A DNA stretch of 39,416 nucleotides from Clostridia bacterium (GTDB lineage Bacteria; Bacillota; Clostridia; Christensenellales; Aristaeellaceae), in contig JAFSNT010000270.1 of NCBI GenBank assembly GCA_017443295.1, forward strand, positions 1 to 39,416, written 5' to 3'. Under the pieces are notes generated by a model, which was not told the DNA's origin, ran no database searches, and saw only the letters and a program-made list of their open reading frames with translations. The position numbers were made by a program, and so were the translations under genes. This document shows positions 22,712-31,370 of the stretch, one piece after another. Every line of letters begins with the position of its first letter. Position 1 is the first letter of the stretch.

Positions 22712-23932
22712 ATGGCTAAGAAAGAGAACCCGAACAAGAACAAGCACTTAACAGGAGAGCAACGGAAGGAGGTTGAAGAATGCCTGGCAAAGCGGATGAC
22801 GTTCAAAGCGATCGGACGGTTTCTGGAAAAGGACCCGACAACGATTTCGTATGAAGTCAAGCACCATAGAACAGAACATCGAAACGGCTTTACGAAGGAA
22901 ACCGGAACATGCCCGCGACTGTTGAAAGCGCCTTATGTGTGCAACGGATGTCCCCAAAAACATTCCGCTTCCTGCCGCTATGTACGTTACTACTACCGTG
23001 CTGATGTGGCACAGTCTGAATACAAAACGCTGCTGGTCGAAGCAAGGGAAGGGATTCCCCTGAACAAGCAAGCGTTTTACGATACAGATCGGATCATTAC
23101 CGATGGCCTGAAAAAGGGACAGCACCTTTACCATATCATGGCAAATTCTCCGGATATCACCTGCTCCAAGAGTACAGTTTACCGTCACTTTAAAAAAGGA
23201 TACTATTCCGCGTCCGTGCTTGATCTTCCAAGGGCGGTGAAGTTTAAACCCAGGAAGCAGAAGAAAATGGATTATGTTCCGGCCGGCGTCAAGGTTGGCC
23301 GCACTCATGATGATTTCCTTGCCTATGTCGCGGAACACCACCTTGAACGCCATGTCGAACTGGATACCGTGATTGGCCGCGTCGGTGGGAAGGTGATCAT
23401 GACGGTTCATTTTACCGCTTGCAATTTTATGGTTGGATTGCTGATGGACAACAAGTCCGCAGTAGAAGGCGCTATGAAGTTTTCCTCTTTCAAGAATCGT
23501 CTTCGCAATGCGGGGGTCTCTATCCTTTCTTTGTTTGACGTCCTCTTGTGCGACAACGGCGGTGAGTTTTCTGATGTTTTTTCCTTTGAAAATGATGATA
23601 AAGGCAACCGTGAAATCCCCCTGTTTTTCTGTGACCCCATGTGTTCTTCTCAAAAGGCTCAAATCGAGAAGAATCACACGCTTTTCCGCGATATTGTTCC
23701 AAAAGGGTCTTCGTTCGACGATTTCTCCCAGGAAACCGTCAACCTCATCTTTTCTCATGTCAACTCTGTCAGCCGTTCTATCTATATGGGTAAAACGCCT
23801 TATGACATGTTCTCTTTCTTCTACAATGACCGCTTTCCCTCTCTGCTGGGGATTGATCGTATTCCTCCGGACAGGGTCGTTCAGTCTCCCGCTTTGCTCG
23901 CTGGTATTGCTGATTTATCCAAAAATCTCTAA
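22712..23932 (+). CDS. IS30-family transposase
   Basis: DDE transposase that cuts and joins the ends of its IS. It has 406 residues from the ATG at 22712, with GGAGG seven bases upstream; the frame is open further upstream, but that part runs through the terminal repeat. The N-terminus has the IS30 helix-turn-helix (KHLTGEQRKEVEECLAKR, then PTTISYEVKHHR) and a cysteine-containing segment (CNGCPQKHSASC). The catalytic triad is visible as ELDTVIG (Asp218), LCDNGGEF (Asp281) and QIEKNH (Glu319). No frameshift or stop interrupts it. Confidence 0.94.
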   Translation: MAKKENPNKNKHLTGEQRKEVEECLAKRMTFKAIGRFLEKDPTTISYEVKHHRTEHRNGFTKETGTCPRLLKAPYVCNGCPQKHSASCRYVRYYYRADVAQSEYKTLLVEAREGIPLNKQAFYDTDRIITDGLKKGQHLYHIMANSPDITCSKSTVYRHFKKGYYSASVLDLPRAVKFKPRKQKKMDYVPAGVKVGRTHDDFLAYVAEHHLERHVELDTVIGRVGGKVIMTVHFTACNFMVGLLMDNKSAVEGAMKFSSFKNRLRNAGVSILSLFDVLLCDNGGEFSDVFSFENDDKGNREIPLFFCDPMCSSQKAQIEKNHTLFRDIVPKGSSFDDFSQETVNLIFSHVNSVSRSIYMGKTPYDMFSFFYNDRFPSLLGIDRIPPDRVVQSPALLAGIADLSKNL

Positions 23933-24133
23933 TCCTCACGTCCCATTTTAAATCCATCCCCAACTGAACTTACTCTGAAATGCCTTGCGTTTCGGAGCGC
24001 GACGCATACTTTTTTTCGCTTTTTCCTCGCTCTCACTTCTCCTTTTCCGCCTTTTTCAGGCTTATTTCTGGCCTTTTTTCTCTTTCTTATACTTACTTCC
24101 ACTGTATTTCTTATACTTACTCCAACCCCGTTT

Positions 24134-24162
24134 CCACTGTGGAACTTACTTTGGGAATTTAC
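24134..24162 (-). repeat. IS right terminal inverted repeat
   Basis: 29 bp, perfectly complementary to the left repeat at 22603-22631. Confidence 0.93.
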
Positions 24163-24163
24163 G

Positions 24164-24176
24164 GGTTTTTTCATTT
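24164..24176. repeat. Direct repeat flanking the IS, right copy
   Basis: GGTTTTTTCATTT, identical to 22589-22601. Confidence 0.7.
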
Positions 24177-24180
24177 CGCA

Positions 24181-24211
24181 AAAAGAAAAACCCCGAAAGC
24201 GTAATGCTTTC
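24181..24211 (-). terminator. Terminator of tRNA-Leu(GAG)
   Basis: On the minus strand GAAAGC-ATTAC-GCTTTC, then GGGG and TTTTTCTTTT, 14 bases after the tRNA. Confidence 0.8.
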
Positions 24212-24225
24212 AAGGCTTTCAGCAG

Positions 24226-24307
24226 TGCGGTCGACGGGACTTGAACCCGTACTCGGTTAAGAACACGCCCCTCAAACGTGCGCGTATGCCAATTCCGCCA
24301 CGACCGC
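24226..24307 (-). tRNA. tRNA-Leu(GAG)
   Basis: A class II tRNA of 82 bases with acceptor arms GCGGTCG/CGACCGC and the T-loop GTTCAAG. The anticodon stem CACGT/GCGTG (one T-G pair) encloses TTGAGGG, giving anticodon GAG for leucine. The 3' CCA is not encoded (CTG follows the discriminator A), unlike the two other tRNAs here, so it must be added by the CCA enzyme. Confidence 0.93.
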
Positions 24308-24334
24308 GGGAAATGCTGTAAAACAGCGTCTATT

Positions 24335-24363
24335 ATTATACCCAAACCGGGGCGAATTGTCAA
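24335..24363 (-). promoter_or_regulatory. Promoter of tRNA-Leu(GAG)
   Basis: On the minus strand a full-consensus TTGACA (24363-24358), 17 bp, TATAAT (24340-24335). Confidence 0.9.
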
Positions 24364-24435
24364 CCGTTTTTCTGGAAATCGTGAAAAAGTCTCGCTGAAT
24401 TCGCTGATTTTCTCTCCTTCTAAGCAAACCAAGCT

Positions 24436-24494
24436 AAAAAGGGCGAAAATACAGCCCGAAAACCGGGACGGTTGATCCCAGCTTCCGGGCTGTA
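24436..24494 (-). terminator. Terminator of the YD-repeat operon
   Basis: On the minus strand the 9-bp stem TACAGCCCG/CGGGCTGTA, with a further pairable loop, is followed by TTTTCGCCCTTTTT. It lies 33 bases after the LCP-like gene. The rest of 24308-24527 holds only this and the tRNA promoter. Confidence 0.75.
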
Positions 24495-24527
24495 ATTTCA
24501 GGATGTTCAAGGAGGAGCAGAGATTTT

Positions 24528-25604
24528 TTAATCCTGATCCAGGAATTTCCTGATTTCTGCCATGTTGGCTTCCTTATCGATCAAGTGGCCTTTCGTTCCG
24601 GCGATGATGTCATAGGGCTTCGTCGCTTCCAGGGGGAGAACCTTGAACAGCAGGGCTTCAAACAGGTCTACGCCCTGCCGGGAAGCCTGATAAGCAACCC
24701 GTGCCAGCGCCAGGGAAATGGAACGGATCTCGTCCTCCGTAAGATTGTTGAAGGCCATGCGGAAGATGGGATCCATCTGCTGACGGATGAATTGATAATC
24801 CTCCTCCGTAACGTCGTCCAGGTTAATGGCGCGGCCATGCACGCTTTCGGGCGCGCCGGTTTCATTGGTATAGAACGTCACGTGATCGGCGATGACCTTG
24901 CCCACGCTGTCGAACAAGTTGGCGATGACCTTCGCTTCCCGTCCGCAGCAGTTATACACGGAGTCATACTGCAGCCAGCCGAAGCCCACGGCCTGCAGGC
25001 CGTTCAGATGGGTGTTGGGGCCGAAGTCCGTCAGGTAGTATTCCTGCGCCAGCATCTCCACGATGGCCTGGCCCAGGAAGCCGCTGCCCACCTGCGCTTC
25101 CAGAGAAGCCTTCTTGGAAGCCACCATACCGTTCAGGGCGTTGCGTTCCGCGCGGGAGATATCCACATAGACGCCGCCGTATTCGTCGATCAGATTGGCC
25201 AGGTTCAGATAGTTCAGCGACATGTAATACTCGATGTTCATGCCGAAGTTCGCGTTGAAAACCTTCATGCATTCTTCGGGGCCGTTGTTCCGGTAGGGCA
25301 TATCCAGCTTCTGGGGCACGTCGTAGCCTTCGTAATCAATGAACGTATCCCAGGTGAACATGACCAGGCGGATCTTGCCGACCACGGGATTCATGGCCAC
25401 GAGCATCATGGTGTTTCCGGCGTTGCCCTTATCGTTGTTCATGCCTTCGTTGCAGATCAGCAGGAAATTCACCCAATCGCTGTCGTTCCCCGCGTCCTCC
25501 GCCAGCGCGAACGCTGGCAGGAGGCACAGGGCGAGTACAAGCGCCGTCAATCTGGGGATCAAGGTTTTCATTATGCGCGGCATACGGATTTTCGTCCTTT
25601 TCAT
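24528..25604 (-). CDS. Degenerate LytR-CpsA-Psr (LCP)-like exported protein
   Basis: A 358-residue protein related to LCP phosphotransferases, which attach glycopolymers to peptidoglycan. GGAGG lies nine bases before the ATG at 25604. Residues 1-35 look like a cleavable signal peptide (cleavage near FALA-ED) rather than the usual LCP membrane anchor. The LCP core is recognisable: NFLLICNEG (46-54), TMMLVAMNPVVGKIRLVMF (65-83), then YYMSLNYLNLANLIDEYGGV. However, the aspartate expected in the (R)xDT/S motif is Asn64 (GNTMM), and the arginine of the SRDT motif is Trp85 (TWDT). The active site is thus probably lost or altered; a binding or scaffold role is possible. It is the last gene of the operon, 15 bases after the YD-repeat gene. 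The LCP assignment comes from motif spacing and context. Confidence 0.75.
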   Translation of the reverse strand: MKRTKIRMPRIMKTLIPRLTALVLALCLLPAFALAEDAGNDSDWVNFLLICNEGMNNDKGNAGNTMMLVAMNPVVGKIRLVMFTWDTFIDYEGYDVPQKLDMPYRNNGPEECMKVFNANFGMNIEYYMSLNYLNLANLIDEYGGVYVDISRAERNALNGMVASKKASLEAQVGSGFLGQAIVEMLAQEYYLTDFGPNTHLNGLQAVGFGWLQYDSVYNCCGREAKVIANLFDSVGKVIADHVTFYTNETGAPESVHGRAINLDDVTEEDYQFIRQQMDPIFRMAFNNLTEDEIRSISLALARVAYQASRQGVDLFEALLFKVLPLEATKPYDIIAGTKGHLIDKEANMAEIRKFLDQD

Positions 25605-25619
25605 GAATTTGATCCTCCT

Positions 25620-28600
25620 TTACTGATTGTCCACAGGCAGGGCGTTGCGGTTCTGATCGTAGCGGTTCGTGATGATCAGCACACCGTCCATATCATAGTA
25701 ACCGTTCCAGCCCGCCACGCCGTCCTTGTTGTTGGTCAGCTTGTTATACCGGTTCAGGTAACGCTCGGAGATCAGGCGGCCTTCGCTGTCGTATCCGCGC
25801 TCAACGCTGGCATAGCCATCCTGGCAGTTGATCTGGGCGTGGATCGCGTCGAAGTAGCCTTCCCAGGTGATATTGCCGTTTTCGTCCTGCTCGTATTCCT
25901 TGATGGCGTAACCGTCCGCCGCGGTGACGGCGTTGCCGTTTCCATCCAGGAAGGTGATTTCATGCACCTGGGTAATGGGGTAGAACAGGGTGCTGACGCC
26001 CCAGGCGCCGTTCAAGGCGGCGCAGCGGTTGCCGTTTTCGTCCAGATAGTAGAGGAAGTATTTTTCCACGCGGCTGGAATCGCTCAGATCGTAATCGTAT
26101 TCCACACCGGCGTAGCCGTCGGCGTTCATCACGGGATTGCCGTTCATATCCAGCCAGACTTCCTTCGCCAGCTTGCCGAAGGGGGTGTATTCCTTGCTGA
26201 TCCCGTAAGCGCCCTTGACCGCGGCCGCGTTGCCCGCGGCGTCATAGTACCGTTCCAGGGATATCTGGCCGCGGCTGGTGTATTCCCGGATCACCCGGCT
26301 GCAGCCCTCGGCGCCCAGGGCGGCGCTGCCGTTCCTGTCAAAGTAGCTGGTTTCGATCGCCCGGCCATAGTGGTCATACTTTTCGATCCGATAGATGAAG
26401 GCGTCTTCCTCCAGCGTTTCGTCGGCGATGCGCATGACGTAGGTCTGCTCTTCCGCGTTTTCTTCCACCAGCTCGCGCCTGCTGAAGCCGTTGAGGCAGA
26501 AGGGCTGGCCGTCGGTATCCAGATAGTATTCCTCCGCGACGAGGCCGCTTTCGGCATAGGTGATGTAGTGCGCGGCGTAACCCTCGCGGCAGGGGGCCAG
26601 AGCGTCAAAATCGTCGTAGTATTCTTCGCTGATCAGACGGCTTTCCTCGTCGTAATCAAGGAAGGAATAGGAGTACAGCGAGCCTTCGGGAATGACGCCC
26701 AGCGCCAGGGTATCCAGATATCTTTCCGAGGTCTTATTGCCCAGCTCGTCGTAGGTATACTGGACGACGGCGTAGTTCATGCTGGTGTTGGTCAGATTGT
26801 CTTCGGTATCGTAGTATGCTTCCTCGATCACGTTGCCCAGAGTGTTGTAGGTCGTGGTCTTTTTCGCGTAGCCCATACGCCGGGCCTTCAGATTGCCGGA
26901 ACGGTCGTGGTAGCTGCGGGAGGTCTCCCGGCCCGCCAGATCGTAGGTATACCGGATCTCGGCGTAATCGTTGCTGTACAGCGTAGGATTGCCGGAAGCG
27001 TCAAAGTATTTGATGGACAGTACCTTTCCGTCCGCGTCCACGTCCCGGGTGAGGGAGGAGTAGAGGCCGGAGGTGTGGATCGCGGGCTGGCCCTTGGTGT
27101 TCAGCAGGCGTTCTTCCACGCAATGGTTGCGGTCATCATACTTATAAACAATTTCGCTGTAACCGTACGCGCACCAGGTGAGTCTGCCGTCTTTGCCGTA
27201 GTAGGACTGTTGGATCTTGTTGTTCCACTCATCGTAAGCATAGCCCACGGCGCTGTAGCCGCCGCTCAGGCTGACCGGCTGGCCGTCCGCGTTCAGGTAT
27301 TCTTTTCTGACGACCCGATTCAGCCCGTCCCAGGTATTGCGCATGGTAGCATACCCGGCGGAGCAGACGACGGGCATATCCTGATGATCCAGATAGGTTT
27401 CGGTCAGGATGTTGCCGTTCTTATCCACAGTGCGCCGAATGCCGGAATAACCGGCGTTGATATAGGTGCGCACGTAGTGGTCGTCCAGATAGATGATTTT
27501 GGTGAGGTAATTGTTTTCGTTGTAGGTATTCTGGACCGCGGCGTAGCCATCCTTGAACAGGGTGGGCTGGCCGAAGGTATCCAGGTAAGTGGTGCGCCAT
27601 ACCTTGCCCTGATCGCTGTATTCGTAGCGGATGCCGGCATAGCCGGAAGAAATCATGACGCTGAATCCGTTGGTGTTCAGGTAGGTCTGGCTGATCTTCC
27701 GGTCCTGCATATCGTAGCCGTAGGCGATGGAAGCGTAGCCTCCCTGGGTTTCAACGGGCTGCAGGGCGGCGTTCAGGTAGTCCGTGCGGATCAGGCGGCC
27801 GCGGGCGTCGTACACGCTGCGGGTGGCCGTGGCGCGATTGGTCAGGGAAGCGATCCGTTCGTTTTCGTCCAGGTACTGCTCCAGGATCATGTGGTTGAAC
27901 TTGTCATATTCGCGCTTCCACACGCTGAACCCTTCGGGAACGCGCACCAGATCGTCCTTTTCATCCAGATAACGGACTTCCAGGGTGTTGCCGGCAATGT
28001 CGTAAACATAGGCGATGGCGGAATAGCCGCGATTGACCATGACCCGCTGCATGCCGGCGTCCAGATAGCTTTCCTTGGTCTTCCGGCCCCACTCATCGTA
28101 TTCGTATTCGGCAGCGGCATAGCCGCCTTCGATCATGACGATCTGATCGTTGAAATACCAGACGGAGCGGACGCGGTTGTTGGCGGCGTCGTATTCATGG
28201 GTGACCCGGTTGTAACCGTCGGGCAGGATGGTGGGCTGGCCCTCAAAGTAATACCAGGCTTGCTCCAGGCAGTTGCCGTGGGCGTCCCGCTTGTAGGAAA
28301 CGAAGCTGTAGCGGCCGTTCTGCAGCACGTACCGGCCGTTCTCGCCAAAGAACGCTTCGCTGGTCAGGAAGCCCTGGGCGTCCCAGGTCTGCACCTTGCG
28401 GGCGTAGCCGCTCTTCTGCATGAGCAGATTGCCCTTGCCGTCCGTGTATTCTTCGGTCAGCAGGTCATTGGTTTCGTCGTAGGTGCAGGTTTTCAGGGCG
28501 TAGCCCTTGGAGGTGACGACGGGTTCGTTGTTCAGGCCGGTATACGCTTCGGTCAGCACGTTGCCGTTTCGGTCATAGGTGTACGCCACGGCGGCGTAAT

Positions 28601-31370
28601 TGCCCATGTACATGTAGGGCTTGCCGGTTTCGTCGAAATACGCTTCGCTGAGCAGACGGTTTTCATCGTCGTAAGTCCGCCGGATTTCAGCGGCGCCCGC
28701 GCTGACCTTGGCCACGCGTCCGTCCGCGCCGTAGTACACCTCGCGCACCAGGTTGCCCTTGGCGTCATATTCCATCAGGAAGGAGGCGTAGCCCTGGGGG
28801 CACTCCACGGGATTGCCCGCCGCGTCGAAATAGGCTTCGGACAGCATATGGCCGTCCAGATCCCAGGTGAACGCCGCCCGATGATATCCGTCCGCGATGA
28901 CGGTGGGCTGCAGCTGGGCGTCAAAATAGCTTTCGCTCAGGGTGTTTCCGCTTTCGTCAGCGACGGTTTCCTTGCGGGCAAAGCCCAGGAACGTATCGGC
29001 GGGCTGCCGGTCCGCGCCCAAATAAGTGAGGGTGGTTTTGTTTTCCGCGTCGTCATACGCAAAGCTCTTGATCGCGTAATTGTCGCGGTTGACCAGCAGG
29101 GAGCCGTTCTCGCTGTAATACGCTTCCTCCAGAATGCGGCCTTCGCCGTCCACCTTGCGCTCAAACCAGGAATAGCCTACGCTGGCAGGGGATACAGGCT
29201 CGTTATTTACGCCGTAGTACGCGCGTCGCAGCAGGTTTCCGTCGGCGTCATACTTCACTTCGTAAGCGGAATAGCCGGAGGACAGCAGGATGGGCTGACC
29301 GTCCAGGCCCAAATAATCGATCCGGGTCGTGATGCCCAGGAGGGGATCGTATGCCAGCTTCCGGGCAGAATAGCCGTCGCTGAGCATGATGGGCTTCAAA
29401 TCAGCGCCAAAGTTCGCTTCATACACCATTTGGTGCATGCCGTCATAAGCGCGTTCCACGCGGGCGCGCCCATTCACCAGCGTCAGCTCATCTTCGGAAT
29501 TGAAGTAGCTGATGGCGGTAATATTGCCGTCGGCGTCGTATGCGTAGATGACGGAAGCATAACCAGCCGCCTGGGTGAGGGCCAGGCCGTCCGCGTCGTA
29601 ATACTTTTCACCGGTATGGTGGCCGAAGTTGTCGTAGGTATGCACCTGCATGGCAAACTGGCCGCCCACGGTGACCGGCTTGCCGTCGGTGCCGAAATAC
29701 GCTTCCCACAGCAGGCTGCCGCTGCGGTCATATTCCCGCAGCACGGTGGCCGCGCCGGTGCGGCTTTCCGCCGGAGCGTCGTTCAGGCCGAAATAGCGTA
29801 CGCCGGTCTGCATCAGGTTGCCGTCGTAGCTGTATGCCACCCGATGAGCGTTATTGACCACGTTGGTATCGTTCCGGCCGTCGGCGGTAAAGAACGCTTC
29901 CTCCAGCAGCAGGCTGTTGTGGGGGCCGCCGTACACCATGCTTCTGGCGTAAGCGCCGTTGATCCCTTCGCAGGGCTGACCGTTTTCGTCGAAATACGCT
30001 TCATAGACGGCAGGGTCGGCAGTGCTCGTGCCCTGATACCGGAACGTGATGGAGGCGTACTGCGTTTCTTCGTTGCGCACCGGCTGCCAGGATTTATTAT
30101 AATAGGTAGTCCGAATGATCTGCTCGTGTTCGTTCCGTTCGTTGATCAGCCCGGCGTAACCTGCCTTGATCTGGATCAGCTGCATATTCGTGCCGAAGAA
30201 GCGTTCCCGCTCCACCTGATCGGGCCGGATCACCCACAGGTCTTCGCCGTTCTCGCCCACGGTCTTCACCCGATGGTATCGCCATTCGATGCGGGCGTAA
30301 CCGTCGTTGGACATGGTGTATTCGTCCACGATGTCATAGAAAGTCTCGCGATAATCGAAATCATCGCCGTTGTATTCCATTTCCACCATGGAATAGCCCT
30401 TTTTGATCATGGTCCGCTGATTGTCAGCGCCATAGTACCGGATAAAGCGGATATTGTCGGAGCCCTTGTAGTATTCGTTGGTGAACTTGGCGTAACCGTC
30501 CAGGTTCTTGTACAGCAGGCCGTCCTTGCCCAAGTAATCCGTTTCCACCATGCGGTTCTGTTCGTCGTACATCATGACGGCGGAAGCGTAGCCCACGGAG
30601 GCGATGATCCGTTCATCCTCCGCGCCGTAGTAATCCACCCGCACCAGATTGCCTTTTTGGTCGTAGGTGTTTTCCATCCGGTGATAATGACCCTGGGCCA
30701 CCACCTTGGCGCCGCCGGCGGAAAAATAGGATTTCGCGGTTAGCTTGCCGTTTTTGTTGTATACGGTAACGACGCTGGCGCAGCCTTCCGTACCCAGCAG
30801 GGGGGAGCCGTCCTTGTCCAGATACCGCGTGGTGATGGTTTTGGTATCGTCACCGTTCACCACGTCATAGACGATCTGGGCGTAACCCCCTGACGGCCGC
30901 GTCAGATTGCCCGCCGCGTCGTAGAAGCTGGTGGAGAGGATCTGGCTGCCGTCATACACATCCCGGCGATAGCTGAAATCGTTGGGGATGTCCGCCCGGC
31001 TGCCGTCGGCGGCGAAGCGCTCCTCGGCGGTCAGCTTGCCGTTCTCATAGGTATAAACTACCTGGGCATACCCCTTGACGGTGTTGACGGGTTCGCCGTT
31101 CAGACCGAAGTATGTTTCCTTCAGCGGCTTGGAGCTGCTGCCCCAGGCGTACTCGGCCCGATAATAGCCCTGCGCGTTCAGAGCCGGAGCGCCGTTCAGG
31201 TCGTGCACGGTTTCCCTGATCAGGTTGCCGGCCGCGTCCCATTCGCAGTCCGCCTCAGTGAAAGCGGGAATGGAAAGGGCGTCATGGCTTCCGTCTGCCC
31301 ATGCCGTGCCTGCCGCCAGCAGGGCAAGGAGCAGAAGGAATGTCAGAACGGACAGTTTGAGCTTGTTCAT
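25620..31370 (-). CDS. Giant exported protein of ~57 YD-like 32-residue repeats
   Basis: A 1916-residue exported protein. AAGGAGG precedes the ATG at 31370, which overlaps the stop of the kinase gene (ATGA), so the two are translationally coupled. Residues 1-25 are a signal peptide (cleavage after TAWA). From about residue 40 to the end the protein is a chain of roughly 55-58 repeats of 32 residues, with pattern GYA-x3-Y-x-YD-x2-GN-x3-E-x-Y-x-D-x2-G-x-PV. The motif resembles the YD repeats of RHS/Tc proteins, but there is no RHS core, no protease site and no C-terminal toxin domain; the chain ends NALPVDNQ. No LPXTG or membrane anchor is present. The repeats may form a long beta filament or shell, perhaps binding carbohydrate. 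Placement between a tyrosine kinase and an LCP-like protein suggests controlled export or wall attachment, which is inference. Confidence 0.85.
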   Translation of the reverse strand: MNKLKLSVLTFLLLLALLAAGTAWADGSHDALSIPAFTEADCEWDAAGNLIRETVHDLNGAPALNAQGYYRAEYAWGSSSKPLKETYFGLNGEPVNTVKGYAQVVYTYENGKLTAEERFAADGSRADIPNDFSYRRDVYDGSQILSTSFYDAAGNLTRPSGGYAQIVYDVVNGDDTKTITTRYLDKDGSPLLGTEGCASVVTVYNKNGKLTAKSYFSAGGAKVVAQGHYHRMENTYDQKGNLVRVDYYGAEDERIIASVGYASAVMMYDEQNRMVETDYLGKDGLLYKNLDGYAKFTNEYYKGSDNIRFIRYYGADNQRTMIKKGYSMVEMEYNGDDFDYRETFYDIVDEYTMSNDGYARIEWRYHRVKTVGENGEDLWVIRPDQVERERFFGTNMQLIQIKAGYAGLINERNEHEQIIRTTYYNKSWQPVRNEETQYASITFRYQGTSTADPAVYEAYFDENGQPCEGINGAYARSMVYGGPHNSLLLEEAFFTADGRNDTNVVNNAHRVAYSYDGNLMQTGVRYFGLNDAPAESRTGAATVLREYDRSGSLLWEAYFGTDGKPVTVGGQFAMQVHTYDNFGHHTGEKYYDADGLALTQAAGYASVIYAYDADGNITAISYFNSEDELTLVNGRARVERAYDGMHQMVYEANFGADLKPIMLSDGYSARKLAYDPLLGITTRIDYLGLDGQPILLSSGYSAYEVKYDADGNLLRRAYYGVNNEPVSPASVGYSWFERKVDGEGRILEEAYYSENGSLLVNRDNYAIKSFAYDDAENKTTLTYLGADRQPADTFLGFARKETVADESGNTLSESYFDAQLQPTVIADGYHRAAFTWDLDGHMLSEAYFDAAGNPVECPQGYASFLMEYDAKGNLVREVYYGADGRVAKVSAGAAEIRRTYDDENRLLSEAYFDETGKPYMYMGNYAAVAYTYDRNGNVLTEAYTGLNNEPVVTSKGYALKTCTYDETNDLLTEEYTDGKGNLLMQKSGYARKVQTWDAQGFLTSEAFFGENGRYVLQNGRYSFVSYKRDAHGNCLEQAWYYFEGQPTILPDGYNRVTHEYDAANNRVRSVWYFNDQIVMIEGGYAAAEYEYDEWGRKTKESYLDAGMQRVMVNRGYSAIAYVYDIAGNTLEVRYLDEKDDLVRVPEGFSVWKREYDKFNHMILEQYLDENERIASLTNRATATRSVYDARGRLIRTDYLNAALQPVETQGGYASIAYGYDMQDRKISQTYLNTNGFSVMISSGYAGIRYEYSDQGKVWRTTYLDTFGQPTLFKDGYAAVQNTYNENNYLTKIIYLDDHYVRTYINAGYSGIRRTVDKNGNILTETYLDHQDMPVVCSAGYATMRNTWDGLNRVVRKEYLNADGQPVSLSGGYSAVGYAYDEWNNKIQQSYYGKDGRLTWCAYGYSEIVYKYDDRNHCVEERLLNTKGQPAIHTSGLYSSLTRDVDADGKVLSIKYFDASGNPTLYSNDYAEIRYTYDLAGRETSRSYHDRSGNLKARRMGYAKKTTTYNTLGNVIEEAYYDTEDNLTNTSMNYAVVQYTYDELGNKTSERYLDTLALGVIPEGSLYSYSFLDYDEESRLISEEYYDDFDALAPCREGYAAHYITYAESGLVAEEYYLDTDGQPFCLNGFSRRELVEENAEEQTYVMRIADETLEEDAFIYRIEKYDHYGRAIETSYFDRNGSAALGAEGCSRVIREYTSRGQISLERYYDAAGNAAAVKGAYGISKEYTPFGKLAKEVWLDMNGNPVMNADGYAGVEYDYDLSDSSRVEKYFLYYLDENGNRCAALNGAWGVSTLFYPITQVHEITFLDGNGNAVTAADGYAIKEYEQDENGNITWEGYFDAIHAQINCQDGYASVERGYDSEGRLISERYLNRYNKLTNNKDGVAGWNGYYDMDGVLIITNRYDQNRNALPVDNQ
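25650..31250 (-). repeat. 96-bp tandem coding repeats of the YD protein
   Basis: The 32-residue period equals 96 bp and runs through almost the whole gene. Units are diverged, with conserved GY at the unit start and a D-x-x-G-x-P turn near the end, so this is an old array rather than a recent expansion. Confidence 0.8.

Larger units (their letters stand above)
22603..24162 (+). mobile_element. Complete IS30-family insertion sequence
   Basis: A 1560-bp element with perfect 29-bp terminal inverted repeats (22603-22631 and 24134-24162, beginning GTAAATTCCCAAAG) and one intact transposase gene. Exact 13-bp direct repeats flank it. It sits between tRNA-Leu(GAG) and the restriction-modification operon, about 60 bp upstream of the xre promoter. 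The 200 bases after the transposase stop (23933-24133) have no gene and are strongly pyrimidine-rich on the plus strand. Perfect ends and an intact frame suggest recent or ongoing activity. Confidence 0.93.

Noticed and set aside
22262-24162. Disruption of a gene by the IS element
   Set aside because: Joining the two flanks without one duplicate gives only a terminator-like hairpin and the tRNA terminator region; no interrupted frame was found.
24585-30743. Plus-strand frame of 2052 codons
   Set aside because: It is antisense to the YD-repeat and LCP-like genes and has no start signals; the sense genes have signal peptides, ribosome binding sites and repeats.
25650-31250. CRISPR array suggested by the regular 96-bp period
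   Set aside because: The period is a coding repeat without identical short repeats and unique spacers, and no cas genes are present.
25620-31370. RHS toxin or polymorphic toxin
   Set aside because: No RHS core motif, protease site, variable C-terminal domain or immunity gene is visible.
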